A stretch of DNA of 48,997 bases from Devosia sp. (GCF_030689745.1 NZ_JAUYGL010000212.1:1-48997), one strand, 5' to 3'. Positions 34,124 to 43,157 are shown, counted from the stretch's first letter. Program-made: numbers and translations. The notes: generated by a model from the letters alone, not told the origin.

Positions 34124-34747
34124 TTATGGCGCGTTGGTGGTCAGCCATGCCATGGCGGCCGGGCGTTGCGCCATGGCCTGATAATAGGCCTCTGCGGCGG
34201 GCATCGGCGCATGCTCGAACGGAATGGCAAACCAGCGGTGCAGGCCCAGCGTGATGGCGATATCGGCCAGCGAGAACTGGTTTCCGACGACAAACGCACC
34301 GCCCTTGGCCAGATGCGCCTCGATGATTTCCATCTTGCCCGTCCAAGCCGCGATACTGTTCGCGAGTTTCTGCGGATCATCAAAGCCCGGCGCCCGGCGC
34401 GCGATCGACATCAACGGGTAACCCCAATGGCTGCCCATCTCGTTGCTCTGCCACTGCACCCATTGCATCGCCAACGCCTGTTCCCGCACATTGCCCGGGG
34501 TCAGCGCGCCCTTGCCATGCGCCTGGTTGATGTAGCCCATGATGGCGATACTGTCCCACAGCACGAAGTCGTCCTCGACGAGCACGGGAACCTGCGCGTT
34601 CGGATTGAGCGCCATAAATGCCGGCACCTTGGGATCGCGCAGCGGCATGCCCCAATCTTCGCGCTCATAGGCGATGTTTAATTCATCGAGTGCCCACAGC
34701 ACCTTGCGCACATTGATCGATGTTACCCGCCCGAGGACTTTGAGCAT
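34124..34747 (-). CDS. Glutathione S-transferase family protein
   Basis: A 207-residue GST. The thioredoxin-like N-terminal domain starts LKVLGRVTSINVRKVLWALD and includes NAQVPVLVEDDFVLWDSIAI, where VPVL holds the cis-proline and D-S binds the gamma-glutamyl part of glutathione. The all-helical C-terminal domain has FSLADIAITLGLHRWF, the N-capping box of alpha-6. The Ser in TSINVRK is the likely catalytic residue. The ATG giving MLKVLGR has AAGGG upstream; the frame continues 11 codons. It lies on the opposite strand inside the flagellar block and has no evident flagellar role; its start is 28 bases from the candidate FlbD dyad. Confidence 0.9.
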   Translation of the reverse strand: MLKVLGRVTSINVRKVLWALDELNIAYEREDWGMPLRDPKVPAFMALNPNAQVPVLVEDDFVLWDSIAIMGYINQAHGKGALTPGNVREQALAMQWVQWQSNEMGSHWGYPLMSIARRAPGFDDPQKLANSIAAWTGKMEIIEAHLAKGGAFVVGNQFSLADIAITLGLHRWFAIPFEHAPMPAAEAYYQAMAQRPAAMAWLTTNAP

Positions 34748-34774
34748 GTTCGAGAACCCTTCATTCACTGTGCC

Positions 34775-34806
34775 CGGCAATATCTGCCGAGAATTGCATT
34801 ATGCAA
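34775..34806. promoter_or_regulatory. Tandem dyads upstream of fliF, candidate FlbD sites
   Basis: CGGCA-ATATC-TGCCG (34775-34789) followed by TTGCA-TTA-TGCAA (34794-34806). The first has the same form as the dyad before fliK, and both places show a second, TTGC/GCAA-type dyad beside it. In Caulobacter FlbD binds an ftr site at the fliF promoter and represses it, so the location has precedent. Confidence 0.58.
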
Positions 34807-34813
34807 CAATTCG

Positions 34814-34828
34814 TTAACCCTCTGTTTA
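34814..34828 (+). promoter_or_regulatory. Candidate CtrA site upstream of fliF
   Basis: TTAA-CCCTCTG-TTTA, one mismatch to TTAA-N7-TTAA, 81 bases before the fliF start and 8 bases after the candidate FlbD dyads. The fliF operon is a CtrA-activated class II flagellar operon in Caulobacter. Confidence 0.5.
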
Positions 34829-34908
34829 CCACCAGCTAGGTAATTTTTGCCCAGCGATCAGCGTGCATTGTTGCGTTGGCATGAGTCCCGTTTGAATCGA
34901 GTGCCGGC

Positions 34909-36537
34909 TTGGATAATTTCACACAGTTGATGAACCGCATAGGATTGCCGCGCTTGGCAGCCATGGCGACTGTCGCTGTCCTCATGCTGGGCTTTTTTGC
35001 CTTCCTTGTCATGCGTGCCCAGACGCCGAACCTGGCGCCGCTCTATACCGGCCTGAGCCTGGAAGACTCCTCCTCGATCATCAGCGAGTTGCAGACCCTT
35101 AACGTGCCCTATGAATTGCGCGGCGAGGGCGACACCATTCTGGTGCCACGCGACCAGATCACCACCCTGCGCATGACCCTGGCCGGCTCTGGCCTGCCCC
35201 AGCGCGGCCAGGTCGGCTACGAGATATTCGACCAGCAGTCCACGCTGGGCGCCACCAGCTTCGTGCAGAACATCAACAATGTGCGCGCCCTTGAAGGCGA
35301 ACTGGCTCGTACCATCAATTCGCTAACCCGTATCAAGTCGGCACGCGTTCATCTCGTGCTGCCCGAGCGCGAACTGTTCCGCCGCGAACGCAAGGACCCT
35401 AGTGCCTCCATCGTGCTCTCAGTCCGGGGCGAACTGTCGAGCAGCGAAATTCGCGCTATCCAGCACATGGTCGCTTCGGCCATCGAAGGCATGACCCCAT
35501 CCCATGTTGCCGTTGTCGATGATCAGGGCAATCTGCTCGCTTCGGGCTCCGGCGACGAGGGCGAGGGCGCCCTGTCGGGCCAGAGCGCCGAGCGCCGCCT
35601 GAATTACGAGAACCGCCTGCGCACGCGTGTCGAGGACATGCTGTCCAATATTGTCGGGGTCGGTCGGGCCCGCGTTGAAGTCAGCGCCGAAATTGACTTC
35701 AATCGCTCCACCACGACCCAGGAGACCTTCGACCCCGAATCCCAGGTGGTTCGTTCGAGCCAGATCCGCGAAACCGAGAATCTCACCGCTGGCGCCAATG
35801 GCCAGGTGACCGTGGCCAATGAACTGCCCGGCGCCTCCGCCAATGGCGGTGCCGGCGGCACCGAGCAGGGCACCTCCACCGAGGAAGTGACCAATTACGA
35901 AATCTCCAAAACCACCCAGACCGCCGTCACCGAAGCCGGTCAGGTCAAGCGCCTCTCGGTCGCTGTGGTGGTTGATGGCACCTATGTTGAAGATGGCGCC
36001 GGCAATGTCACCTACACCCCCCGCAGTGCCGAGGACGTCACCCAGATACTGACCCTGGTTCGCTCCGCGGTGGGCTACTCGGAAACCCGCGGCGACAGCG
36101 TCGAGGTGGTCAACCTGCAGTTTGCCGAACGTCCTGAACTGGCCACACCCGGTACGGATGCCAGCGGTGGCCTGTTCGACTTCACCCGTGATGATCTGAT
36201 GAATGGCGCCCAGATGGCTGTCACCCTGCTGATCGCCCTGGCCCTCGTCTTCTTCGTGATGCGGCCATTGCTCAAGAAGGTGCTGACCCCTGAAATCAAG
36301 CCATTGTCGCTGCCACCAGCAGCCGAAGTCGGCCACCAGGGCGTACTCGGCCCCAATGGGCAGATCATCACCGCGCCCCCTGAAGAACCCAGGGACAAGA
36401 CCCCCGCCTGGGTCTCCAACGCCAAATCCATGGGCGAAACCCAGCTCCAGACCCTTAAAATGGTCGGCGAGCTTGTCGAAGAGAACCCCAAACAGGCCGG
36501 GCTGATTGTGCGCGACTGGCTTGGTAGCGCGGCGTAA
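34909..36537 (+). CDS. fliF: Flagellar MS-ring protein FliF
   Basis: A 542-residue FliF. Membrane helix 1 is near residues 16-36 ([20 protein letters not shown]) and helix 2 near 433-450 ([16 protein letters not shown]). Between them lie the periplasmic ring-building motifs, with [15 protein letters not shown] and [30 protein letters not shown] and the linker. The cytoplasmic C-terminus ([21 protein letters not shown]) binds FliG. The start appears to be TTG ([10 protein letters not shown]), since the frame has no ATG before the family N-terminus; an ATG at codon 8 is possible. First gene of the fliF-fliG-fliH-fliN-flbD series. Confidence 0.95.
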   Translation: MDNFTQLMNRIGLPRLAAMATVAVLMLGFFAFLVMRAQTPNLAPLYTGLSLEDSSSIISELQTLNVPYELRGEGDTILVPRDQITTLRMTLAGSGLPQRGQVGYEIFDQQSTLGATSFVQNINNVRALEGELARTINSLTRIKSARVHLVLPERELFRRERKDPSASIVLSVRGELSSSEIRAIQHMVASAIEGMTPSHVAVVDDQGNLLASGSGDEGEGALSGQSAERRLNYENRLRTRVEDMLSNIVGVGRARVEVSAEIDFNRSTTTQETFDPESQVVRSSQIRETENLTAGANGQVTVANELPGASANGGAGGTEQGTSTEEVTNYEISKTTQTAVTEAGQVKRLSVAVVVDGTYVEDGAGNVTYTPRSAEDVTQILTLVRSAVGYSETRGDSVEVVNLQFAERPELATPGTDASGGLFDFTRDDLMNGAQMAVTLLIALALVFFVMRPLLKKVLTPEIKPLSLPPAAEVGHQGVLGPNGQIITAPPEEPRDKTPAWVSNAKSMGETQLQTLKMVGELVEENPKQAGLIVRDWLGSAA

Positions 36538-36542
36538 CCCCG

Positions 36543-37625
36543 ATGGCCCTCGTATCTCAATCCGGCGAAACACCCCCCGAGGCTGCCAAGGCAGCCGCCC
36601 AGCTCATTGTCAGCGAGACAACCGAGGCGCGCGTCCTTAAGGGCGACGAAAAAGCGGCAGCGCTGCTGCTGGCGCTCGGCCCTGACTACGGCAAGCCCAT
36701 TTTTGACGAACTCGACGAGCTCGAGATCAAGCAACTCAGCCGCGCCATGGTACGCCTGGGTCCGATCACCCAGGAAATGCTCGACGATCTGATGATCGAG
36801 TTCGTCACCGCCGTGTCGTCCAATGGTTCACTGGCGGGCAATACCGATACGACCGAACGCCTGCTGCTCAGCTTCCTGAGCCAGGACAAGGTGGATTCCA
36901 TCATGGAAGAGATCCGTGGCCCGGCCGGTCGCAACATGTGGGAAAAGCTTTCCAATGTGCAGGCCGACGTGCTGGCTGCCTATCTCAAGAATGAATACCC
37001 CCAGACCATCGCTGTGGTGCTTTCCAAGATTGCCACCGACCATGCCTCGCAGGTCCTGGCCGTGCTGCCAGAAGAGCTCGCCATGGACGTCGTCCAGCGC
37101 ATGCTTGGCCTTGATCCGGTGCAGAAGGAAATCCTCGAAAAGATCGAATCCACGCTGCGCACCGAGTTCATGTCCACGCTCAACCACTCCAAGCGACGCG
37201 ACAGCCACGAACAGATGGCCGAGATCTTCAACTCCTTCGACCGCCAGACCGAAGCGCGCTTCATCACCACGCTCGAAGAGAATAATCGCGATGACGCCGA
37301 ACGCATCAAGGCGCTGATGTTCACCTTCGAAGACCTGGCCAAGCTCGAATCCTCGGCGATCCAGACCCTGCTGGCGCGGATGGACAAGAAGGAACTGGCC
37401 ATGGCGCTCAAGGGCGCCAACGACGCCGTCAAGGCTACCTTCTTCGAGAACATGGCCACCCGCACAGGCAGGCTGCTACGCGACGATATGGAGGCCATGG
37501 GCCCGGTTCGCCTCAAGGATGTCGACGAAGCCCAGGGCCGCATGGTCTCCACCGCCAAGGATCTCGCCGCCAAGGGTGAGATCATGATCATGAAGACCAA
37601 GGCTGACGATCAGATGGTGGCATAA
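36543..37625 (+). CDS. fliG: Flagellar motor switch protein FliG
   Basis: A 360-residue FliG, the rotor protein that takes torque from MotA. The N-terminal FliF-binding domain starts near residue 34 ([13 protein letters not shown]), the middle domain has [13 protein letters not shown] (the EHPQ-equivalent region), and the C-terminal charged ridge carries [21 protein letters not shown] and [21 protein letters not shown]. About 25 residues longer at the N-terminus than E. coli FliG, common in alphaproteobacteria. It begins 5 bases after the fliF stop and its stop overlaps the fliH start (TAATG), so expression is coupled. Confidence 0.95.
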   Translation: MALVSQSGETPPEAAKAAAQLIVSETTEARVLKGDEKAAALLLALGPDYGKPIFDELDELEIKQLSRAMVRLGPITQEMLDDLMIEFVTAVSSNGSLAGNTDTTERLLLSFLSQDKVDSIMEEIRGPAGRNMWEKLSNVQADVLAAYLKNEYPQTIAVVLSKIATDHASQVLAVLPEELAMDVVQRMLGLDPVQKEILEKIESTLRTEFMSTLNHSKRRDSHEQMAEIFNSFDRQTEARFITTLEENNRDDAERIKALMFTFEDLAKLESSAIQTLLARMDKKELAMALKGANDAVKATFFENMATRTGRLLRDDMEAMGPVRLKDVDEAQGRMVSTAKDLAAKGEIMIMKTKADDQMVA

Positions 37626-38275
37626 TGGCACAACCCGCTCGTTTCACCTTTGATCTGGATATGGGGCAGAAGACCGTCGCTGCTGCGCCCAAGCCCACCG
37701 TACCCGAGGAACTGGTCGCCCAACTGGTTGCCCAAGCGCGCGAGGATGCCTATGCGGAAGGTCTGGCTGCTGGCGAACGCAGTGCTGTCAGCCAGGCGGC
37801 TCAGACGCTGGCCTCGGCGGCTGGCACCTTGGCCACGCAGAGCGCCGAAATGGCGGCAGCGCTGGATGACGCCATCAACCAGGCCCAGCACGACGCCATC
37901 GAACTTGCCGCTGCGATTGGCCGCAAGCTGGCCCTGCACCTGCTGGCCCGCTACCCCACCGCCGAACTGGATGCCCTGATTGCCGAATGCATGCAGAGTC
38001 TTGGTAGCGTGCCCCACCTGGTGGTTCGCTGCCATCCCAAGATTGCCGATGGCATCCGTGACATCGCCACTGCCCATATGCAGACCTCCGGCTTTTCCGG
38101 CCGTCTGGTGGTCATGGGCGATCCCGATCAGCGGATGAGTGATGGCAAGCTGGAATGGGTCGATGGCGGTCTGGTCCGCAATATCGGCGCCACGTCCAAG
38201 GATATCGACAACAAGATCACCACCTATCTCGCCGCCAAGTCCGGCAAGCCCGTTGCACAGGAGAGTGGCCATTGA
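37625..38275 (+). CDS. fliH: FliH/FlbE-like flagellar assembly protein
   Basis: A 216-residue protein in the position of fliH between fliG and fliN. It begins [16 protein letters not shown], has a long Ala/Glu-rich helical stalk (LVAQAREDAYAEGLAAGERS, then about residues 55-110), and a globular C-terminal half (LVVRCHPKIADGIRDI, LEWVDGGLVRN). FliH binds and restrains the FliI export ATPase; in Caulobacter the equivalent gene is flbE. Sequence conservation is low and the call leans on context. One-base overlap with fliG and four-base overlap with fliN. Confidence 0.82.
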   Translation: MAQPARFTFDLDMGQKTVAAAPKPTVPEELVAQLVAQAREDAYAEGLAAGERSAVSQAAQTLASAAGTLATQSAEMAAALDDAINQAQHDAIELAAAIGRKLALHLLARYPTAELDALIAECMQSLGSVPHLVVRCHPKIADGIRDIATAHMQTSGFSGRLVVMGDPDQRMSDGKLEWVDGGLVRNIGATSKDIDNKITTYLAAKSGKPVAQESGH

Positions 38276-38610
38276 GCGATTCTGATAATGACACCGAAGA
38301 AGCCATCAACTTCGAAGAGATGCTGGCCAGCGTCCGCGAGGAAACGCCCGAGGCCTATGTTGAACGCAGCGCTGCCGATCTGGAGGCGGTGTTTGACGTT
38401 CCTGTGCGGATCTCGGTCGTGCTGGGGCGCACCAAGATGGCCGTTTCCGATCTGCTCAAGCTCGACACCGGCACGGTTATCGAGCTCGACCGCCAGGTTG
38501 GTGAGGCCGTCGAGATCTTTATCAATGAACGGTTGGTGGCGCGGGGCGAGATCGTGCTGGTCGAATCCAAGCTGGGTGTCACCATGACCGAAATCATCAA
38601 GCCGCAGTAG
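38272..38610 (+). CDS. fliN: Flagellar motor switch protein FliN
   Basis: A 112-residue FliN with the SpoA domain from about residue 38: DVPVRISVVLGRTKMAVSDL, LDTGTVIELDRQVGEAVEIF, and VARGEIVLVESKLGVTMTEI. It forms the lower C-ring with FliM. Start is TTG (38272), overlapping the fliH stop as ATTGA, with GGAGAG at the right distance; no ATG is available before the conserved domain. The N-terminal 35 residues are acidic (DNDTEEAINFEEM), as usual in alphaproteobacteria. Confidence 0.93.
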   Translation: MSDSDNDTEEAINFEEMLASVREETPEAYVERSAADLEAVFDVPVRISVVLGRTKMAVSDLLKLDTGTVIELDRQVGEAVEIFINERLVARGEIVLVESKLGVTMTEIIKPQ

Positions 38611-38622
38611 GGAGAACTCAAG

Positions 38623-39990
38623 ATGCGTTTGCTCATCGTCGGGGCCCTCGAAGGCCAGCTCAGCACCGCCACCAAGATGGCCATGAATGGCGGCGCCAAA
38701 GTCGCGCACGCCCCGTCAGTCGAGATCGCGCTGGCGGCCCTGCGCGCCGGGCGTGGCGCCGACCTCTTGCTGGTCGATGTGGTCATGGACATTGCCGGCC
38801 TGATTGCCGGGCTTGAAGCCGAGCGCATTGCCATTCCCGTGGTCGCCTGCGGCGTCGAGGCCAATGCCGCTGCAGCGGTCAATGCCATCCGCGCCGGCGC
38901 CAAGGAATATATCCCCCTGCCGCCCGATGCCGAGTTGATCGCCGCCGTCATCGCCGCCGTGGCCCGCGACAGTTCAGAATTCCTGTTCCGCGATCCAGCC
39001 ATGGAGCGCGTCGTCAAAATGGCCGACCAGATCGCCGGTTCTGATGCCTCGATCCTGATTACCGGCGAAAGCGGCACGGGTAAGGAAGTCCTGGCCAAAT
39101 ATGTTCACGCCCGCTCCAAGCGCGCCAACAAGCCCTTCATCTCGATCAACTGCGCCGCTATTCCCGAAGCGCTGCTGGAATCGGAACTGTTCGGCCACGA
39201 AAAGGGTGCCTTTACCGGCGCCATCGCCCGCCGTATCGGCAAGTTCGAGGAAGCCTCGGGGGGCACCCTGCTGCTCGATGAAATCAGCGAGATGGATGTG
39301 CGCCTGCAGGCCAAGCTGCTGCGCGCCATTCAGGAACGTCTGATTGACCGCGTCGGCGGCAGCAAGCCCGTTCCCGTCGACATTCGCATTCTTGCCACCT
39401 CTAACCGCAATCTCAACGAGGCCGTCCGCGAGGGCAGCTTCCGCGAAGACCTGCTGTTCCGTCTCAACGTCGTCAATCTCAAGCTCCCGCCCCTGCGCGA
39501 TCGTCCCGGCGACATCGCTGCGCTGTCCGAGCATTTTGTCGGCAAATATGCCAAGGCCAATGGCCTGCCACCGCGCGTCCTTTCCCCTGACGCTCGTGCT
39601 GCCCTGCTCAAGGCCCCCTGGCCGGGAAATGTCCGTGAGCTGGAAAACACGTTGCATCGCGCGGTGTTGCTCTCTTCAGGCGATGTCATCGGTTCCGATG
39701 CCATTGTCCTGCCCGATGGCATGGGTCTCAACGAAGTGGCTGCCGCCAGCTCGCTCTCCTCCCAGCTGGCCCACACCGCTCAAACCATGTCGGCGGCCCT
39801 GGTCGGCCGCACCGTGGCCGATGTCGAACGCGATCTGATTCTCGATACCCTGGATCATACCTTGGGCAACCGCACCCATGCCGCCACTATCCTGGGCATC
39901 TCGATCCGCACGCTGCGCAATAAGCTCAACCAATATGCCGATGAAGGCACGCCCGTGCCCGATCCCGGCGAACGCCGCAGCGTGGCGTAG
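38623..39990 (+). CDS. flbD: Sigma-54-dependent flagellar transcriptional regulator FlbD
   Basis: A 455-residue enhancer-binding protein. The N-terminal receiver-like domain (1-120) keeps Asp52 (LLLVDVV) but reads LLIVGALEG where a receiver has its acidic pair, and lacks the conserved Lys region, so normal phosphorylation is doubtful, as in Caulobacter FlbD. The AAA+ domain (about 130-370) has Walker A GESGTGKE, the sigma-54 contact loop GAFTGA, and Walker B LLLDEIS. The Fis-type HTH is near the end (HAATILGISIRTLRNKLNQY). It presumably acts at the sigma-54 promoter of fliK-flgD and on fliF. Ribosome site GGGAGA. Confidence 0.95.
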   Translation: MRLLIVGALEGQLSTATKMAMNGGAKVAHAPSVEIALAALRAGRGADLLLVDVVMDIAGLIAGLEAERIAIPVVACGVEANAAAAVNAIRAGAKEYIPLPPDAELIAAVIAAVARDSSEFLFRDPAMERVVKMADQIAGSDASILITGESGTGKEVLAKYVHARSKRANKPFISINCAAIPEALLESELFGHEKGAFTGAIARRIGKFEEASGGTLLLDEISEMDVRLQAKLLRAIQERLIDRVGGSKPVPVDIRILATSNRNLNEAVREGSFREDLLFRLNVVNLKLPPLRDRPGDIAALSEHFVGKYAKANGLPPRVLSPDARAALLKAPWPGNVRELENTLHRAVLLSSGDVIGSDAIVLPDGMGLNEVAAASSLSSQLAHTAQTMSAALVGRTVADVERDLILDTLDHTLGNRTHAATILGISIRTLRNKLNQYADEGTPVPDPGERRSVA

Positions 39991-40020
39991 TTGGAACATT
40001 TGACCAGCCAATCCTCCTCC

Positions 40021-40049
40021 CCAACCCTCCCCGCACGGGGGAGGGTTGG
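40021..40049. repeat. Palindromic element between flbD and flhA
   Basis: CCAACCCTCCCC / GGGGAGGGTTGG, 12 perfect pairs around GCACG, 31 bases past the flbD stop. No T-run, so it may not terminate. Resembles the hairpin at 26930-26958 and is likely one of a genome-wide palindrome family. Confidence 0.65.
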
Positions 40050-40076
40050 CGGTTTGACACAATCTAGGATTGCGGC

Positions 40077-42215
40077 ATGACCGACCTGCCCACCGGCCGC
40101 CAGCATTCGCCCTTCAAGATCCCGACCCCCGCATCGGTCGTGGACATGCTGCGTTCAGGCGACATCGCCTTGGCGACCGGCGTCATGGGCCTCATCGTCA
40201 TCCTGATCGTGCCGATGCCGCCCTTCCTGCTCGATGGGTTGCTGGCCATCTCCATCGTGTTTTCAGTGATGATCCTGATGACGGCGCTGTTCATTCAGAA
40301 GCCGCTGGAATTCTCGTCTTTCCCCACAGTTCTGCTGATCGCCACCATGTTGCGCCTCGGTCTGAACCTGGCCACCACCCGCCTGATCCTGTCTGATGGT
40401 CACACCGGCACCGCAGCGGCGGGCCACGTCATCGAAGCCTTCGGCAATTTCGTCATGCGGGGTAATTTCGTCATCGGCGTGGTGGTGTTCGCCATCCTGG
40501 TGCTGGTCAATTTCATCGTCATCACCAAGGGTTCGGGCCGTATCGCCGAAGTGGCCGCACGCTTCAACCTCGACGCCATGCCCGGCAAGCAGATGGCCAT
40601 CGACGCCGATCTCAGTGCCGGTCTGATCGACGAAGACGCTGCCAAGAAGCGCCGCGCCGAGCTCGAAGGCGAGAGCGCCTTTTTCGGCAATATGGACGGC
40701 GCCTCCAAATTCGTGCGCGGCGACGCCATTGCCGGCTTGATCATCACCTTCATCAACGTCATTGCCGGCATCTTCATCGGCATGATGCAGGAGGGGCTGA
40801 CGATCCAGGAGGCCGGCAATGTCTATACCCTGCTCACCATCGGTGATGGTCTTGTCTCCCAGATCCCGGCGCTGATCGTCTCGACCGCGGCCGGTATCCT
40901 CGTGTCAAAATCCGGCGTTACCGGTTCAGCGGACAAGGCCCTGTCGGCCCAGTTCACCGGCTATCCCCGGGCCTTGGGCATGTCCGCGGCCGTCATGGGC
41001 GTGCTGGCTTTCCTGCCCGGCATGCCCATCGCTCCGTTCCTCTCCATCGCCTGCTTTGTCGGCTATGTCGCCTGGCGTTCGGCCCGCACCAAGGATGAGC
41101 ACCGCGAGGACGCCAGCCTCGCTGCCGCCGCCAATGCGCCAGCCCTGCCCGGCGGGCCGCACGGGCAATCTGACGAACAGCCCATCACCGACAGCCTCAA
41201 GATCGATGAGCTCAAGCTTGAACTCGGCTATGGTCTGCTCAGCCTGGTCAAGGAAGACGAGAACGGCTCCGATCGTCTCACCGAACAGATCAAGGCACTG
41301 CGCCGCCAACTGGCGACCGAGCTTGGCTTCATCATGCCGCCGGTGCGTATTCTCGACAACATGCAGCTCGAGCCCAACAGCTACAAGGTGCGGATCAAGG
41401 AAGTCGAAGCCGGTGCCGGCGAGATTTTCGCCAGCCAGCTCATGGTCATGGACCCCTATGGCAACCAGATCGACCTGCCGGGCCACCACACCACCGAGCC
41501 GACCTTTGGCCTGCCCGCCACCTGGATCGAACCGGCGCTGCGCGACGAGGCCGAACTGCGTGGGCTCTCCATCATCGATCCCTCGACGGTCATCTCCACC
41601 CATCTGACCGAAGTACTCAAGACCAATGTGGCCGACCTGCTCAGCTACGCCAATGTTCAGTCCCTGCTGTCGGGTCTGCCCAAGGAACAGCAGAAGCTGG
41701 TCGAGGATATCGTGCCCGGCCTGATCACGGTCTCGGGTGTGCAGCGCGTGCTACAGACCCTGCTCAACGAGCGCATCTCCATCCGCGACCTCTCGACCAT
41801 TCTCGAAGGCATTGCCGAAATCGCCGGCAATGGCCGCTCGGTGCAGACCATTGCCGAGCATGTCCGCAGCCGCCTGGCGCGCCAGCTCTGCGCCGCCAAT
41901 CTGGGCCCCGACGGCAATCTGCCGCTGCTGACACTGGGCCCCCAATGGGAGCGCGACTTCGCCGAAGCCATGGTTGGCGAAGGCGACAGCCGCCATCTGG
42001 CCATGGCGCCGTCACGCCTGCAGCAGTTTATCGGCGCCGTCCAGGTAGCCTATGAGAAGGCCGCCCAGACGGGCGAAATTCCGGTCCTCATCACCTCCCC
42101 GGGCATTCGCTCCCACGTCCGCGCCATCATCGAGCGCTTCCGGCCGCAAACCGTGGTCATGAGCCAGAATGAAGTGCATCCGCGCATTCGTCTCAAGACC
42201 GTCGGCAGCGTCTAG
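40077..42215 (+). CDS. flhA: Flagellar export gate protein FlhA
   Basis: A 712-residue FlhA, the major component of the flagellar type III export gate and the docking platform for chaperone-substrate complexes. The N-terminal half contains the membrane segments (PPFLLDGLLAISIVFSVMIL; AILVLVNFIVITKGSGRI) and the FHIPEP signature region RIAEVAARFNLDAMPGKQMA near residues 155-175. The cytoplasmic domain runs from about residue 345 (LELGYGLLSLV, AGEIFASQLMVMDP, TVISTHLTEVLK). AGGA before the ATG. The flbD stop is 86 bases away with a palindrome in between, so it may be read from the fliF promoter at reduced level or from its own. Confidence 0.96.
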   Translation: MTDLPTGRQHSPFKIPTPASVVDMLRSGDIALATGVMGLIVILIVPMPPFLLDGLLAISIVFSVMILMTALFIQKPLEFSSFPTVLLIATMLRLGLNLATTRLILSDGHTGTAAAGHVIEAFGNFVMRGNFVIGVVVFAILVLVNFIVITKGSGRIAEVAARFNLDAMPGKQMAIDADLSAGLIDEDAAKKRRAELEGESAFFGNMDGASKFVRGDAIAGLIITFINVIAGIFIGMMQEGLTIQEAGNVYTLLTIGDGLVSQIPALIVSTAAGILVSKSGVTGSADKALSAQFTGYPRALGMSAAVMGVLAFLPGMPIAPFLSIACFVGYVAWRSARTKDEHREDASLAAAANAPALPGGPHGQSDEQPITDSLKIDELKLELGYGLLSLVKEDENGSDRLTEQIKALRRQLATELGFIMPPVRILDNMQLEPNSYKVRIKEVEAGAGEIFASQLMVMDPYGNQIDLPGHHTTEPTFGLPATWIEPALRDEAELRGLSIIDPSTVISTHLTEVLKTNVADLLSYANVQSLLSGLPKEQQKLVEDIVPGLITVSGVQRVLQTLLNERISIRDLSTILEGIAEIAGNGRSVQTIAEHVRSRLARQLCAANLGPDGNLPLLTLGPQWERDFAEAMVGEGDSRHLAMAPSRLQQFIGAVQVAYEKAAQTGEIPVLITSPGIRSHVRAIIERFRPQTVVMSQNEVHPRIRLKTVGSV

Positions 42216-42217
42216 AA

Positions 42218-42511
42218 GTGGGCAGGGTTCGGCTTGAAGGCTATCTTGAGGTGCCGCCGGAGCGGATTGCTCAGGTCGTTGCCGCCCTGCCCGCCCACAT
42301 CGCCCTCACCCGTGCAGAACCCGGGTGCCTGGCCTTTGAGGTGAGCCAGAGCACAACCACGCTCGGACATTTTCTGGTCGCTGAGACCTTTGTCGATCAG
42401 GCCGCCTTCGACCTGCACCAGGCCCGCACCAGAGCGTCGGCCTGGGCCGAAGTCACTGCGGGCCTCAACCGGCACTACACCGTGACGGTTGCTGACGGGC
42501 CAGACCACTAG
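42218..42511 (+). CDS. Antibiotic biosynthesis monooxygenase (ABM) domain protein
   Basis: A 97-residue ferredoxin-like-fold protein: RVRLEGYLEVPPERIAQVVA at the start, then LTRAEPGCLAFEVSQST and FLVAETFVDQAAFDLHQART. These are the two strands and the helix-strand of the ABM fold, whose members act as small monooxygenases or haem/quinone-binding proteins. The start is GTG just 2 bases after the flhA stop, with no separate ribosome site, so it is probably expressed by reinitiation from flhA. Not related to flagella as far as is known. Confidence 0.8.
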   Translation: MGRVRLEGYLEVPPERIAQVVAALPAHIALTRAEPGCLAFEVSQSTTTLGHFLVAETFVDQAAFDLHQARTRASAWAEVTAGLNRHYTVTVADGPDH

Positions 42512-42544
42512 GCAGTAGGGCGCCCGCTCGGCTATCGTGGCGCC

Positions 42545-43000
42545 ATGACCATCTCGATCCTTATCGTCCCGCCGTTCTCGACCCTGTGCAATGCCGCATT
42601 CGCGCTGCGCCGCGAAGTCTTTGTCTGGGAGCAGAAGGTCCCCGAGGCCGAGGAACACGATGCCGATGATCTGACGGCGACCCATTTTGTCGCTATCGCT
42701 GTCGGGGAAGTCGTGGGCACGCTGCGCCTGCTCGACCGGCCTGAGCACGTCAAAATTGGCCGCGTCGCCGTGCGCCAGGCCTTTCGCGGTCAGGGCATCG
42801 CCAAGGCGATGATCCATGCCGCCATGGCCCACGCCCGCGCCGCTGGGCGTGATCGCTTCTATCTGACAGCACAGTCCGACAAGCTGGATTTTTACCAGCG
42901 GCTGGGCTTTGTCGCCTTCGGCCCTGAATTCCAGGATGGCGGCATGCCGCACCGGGCCATGCGCACCTATGATCGCGACAGCGCCCAACTGACCGGTTGA
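42545..43000 (+). CDS. GNAT family N-acetyltransferase
   Basis: A 151-residue GNAT. Begins TISILIVPPFSTLCNAAFAL and continues REVFVWEQKVPEAEEHDADD, a segment typical of the ElaA/YjcF-like group. Motif A is KIGRVAVRQAFRGQGIAKAM and motif B includes YLTAQSDKLDFYQRLGFVAF. Likely acetylates a small molecule; no substrate can be named. It follows the ABM gene by 33 bases on the same strand and could share its transcript. Confidence 0.88.
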   Translation: MTISILIVPPFSTLCNAAFALRREVFVWEQKVPEAEEHDADDLTATHFVAIAVGEVVGTLRLLDRPEHVKIGRVAVRQAFRGQGIAKAMIHAAMAHARAAGRDRFYLTAQSDKLDFYQRLGFVAFGPEFQDGGMPHRAMRTYDRDSAQLTG

Positions 43001-43157
43001 CCGGCATCCCGGCAGGGCGACCCCACGGGGCGACTTTATTGGGAACGTCTCGGCGAGTCGTCGCGTTGTTGTGACATCATGGGCCGCACGATGCGCCACC
43101 TGCAAGTTTTGCATCGCACGGCCCGTTCACCACAAGAATGAACATACGGAGCTTACT

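Noticed and set aside
34870-34905. Sigma-54 promoter before fliF (TTGGCATGAGTCCCGTTTG)
   Set aside because: GG is present, but the base pair ten positions later is GT rather than GC, and the TTGC block is missing.
35419-36573. 384-codon minus-strand frame opposite fliF
   Set aside because: Gly/His/Asp-rich shadow; fliF is certain on the other strand.
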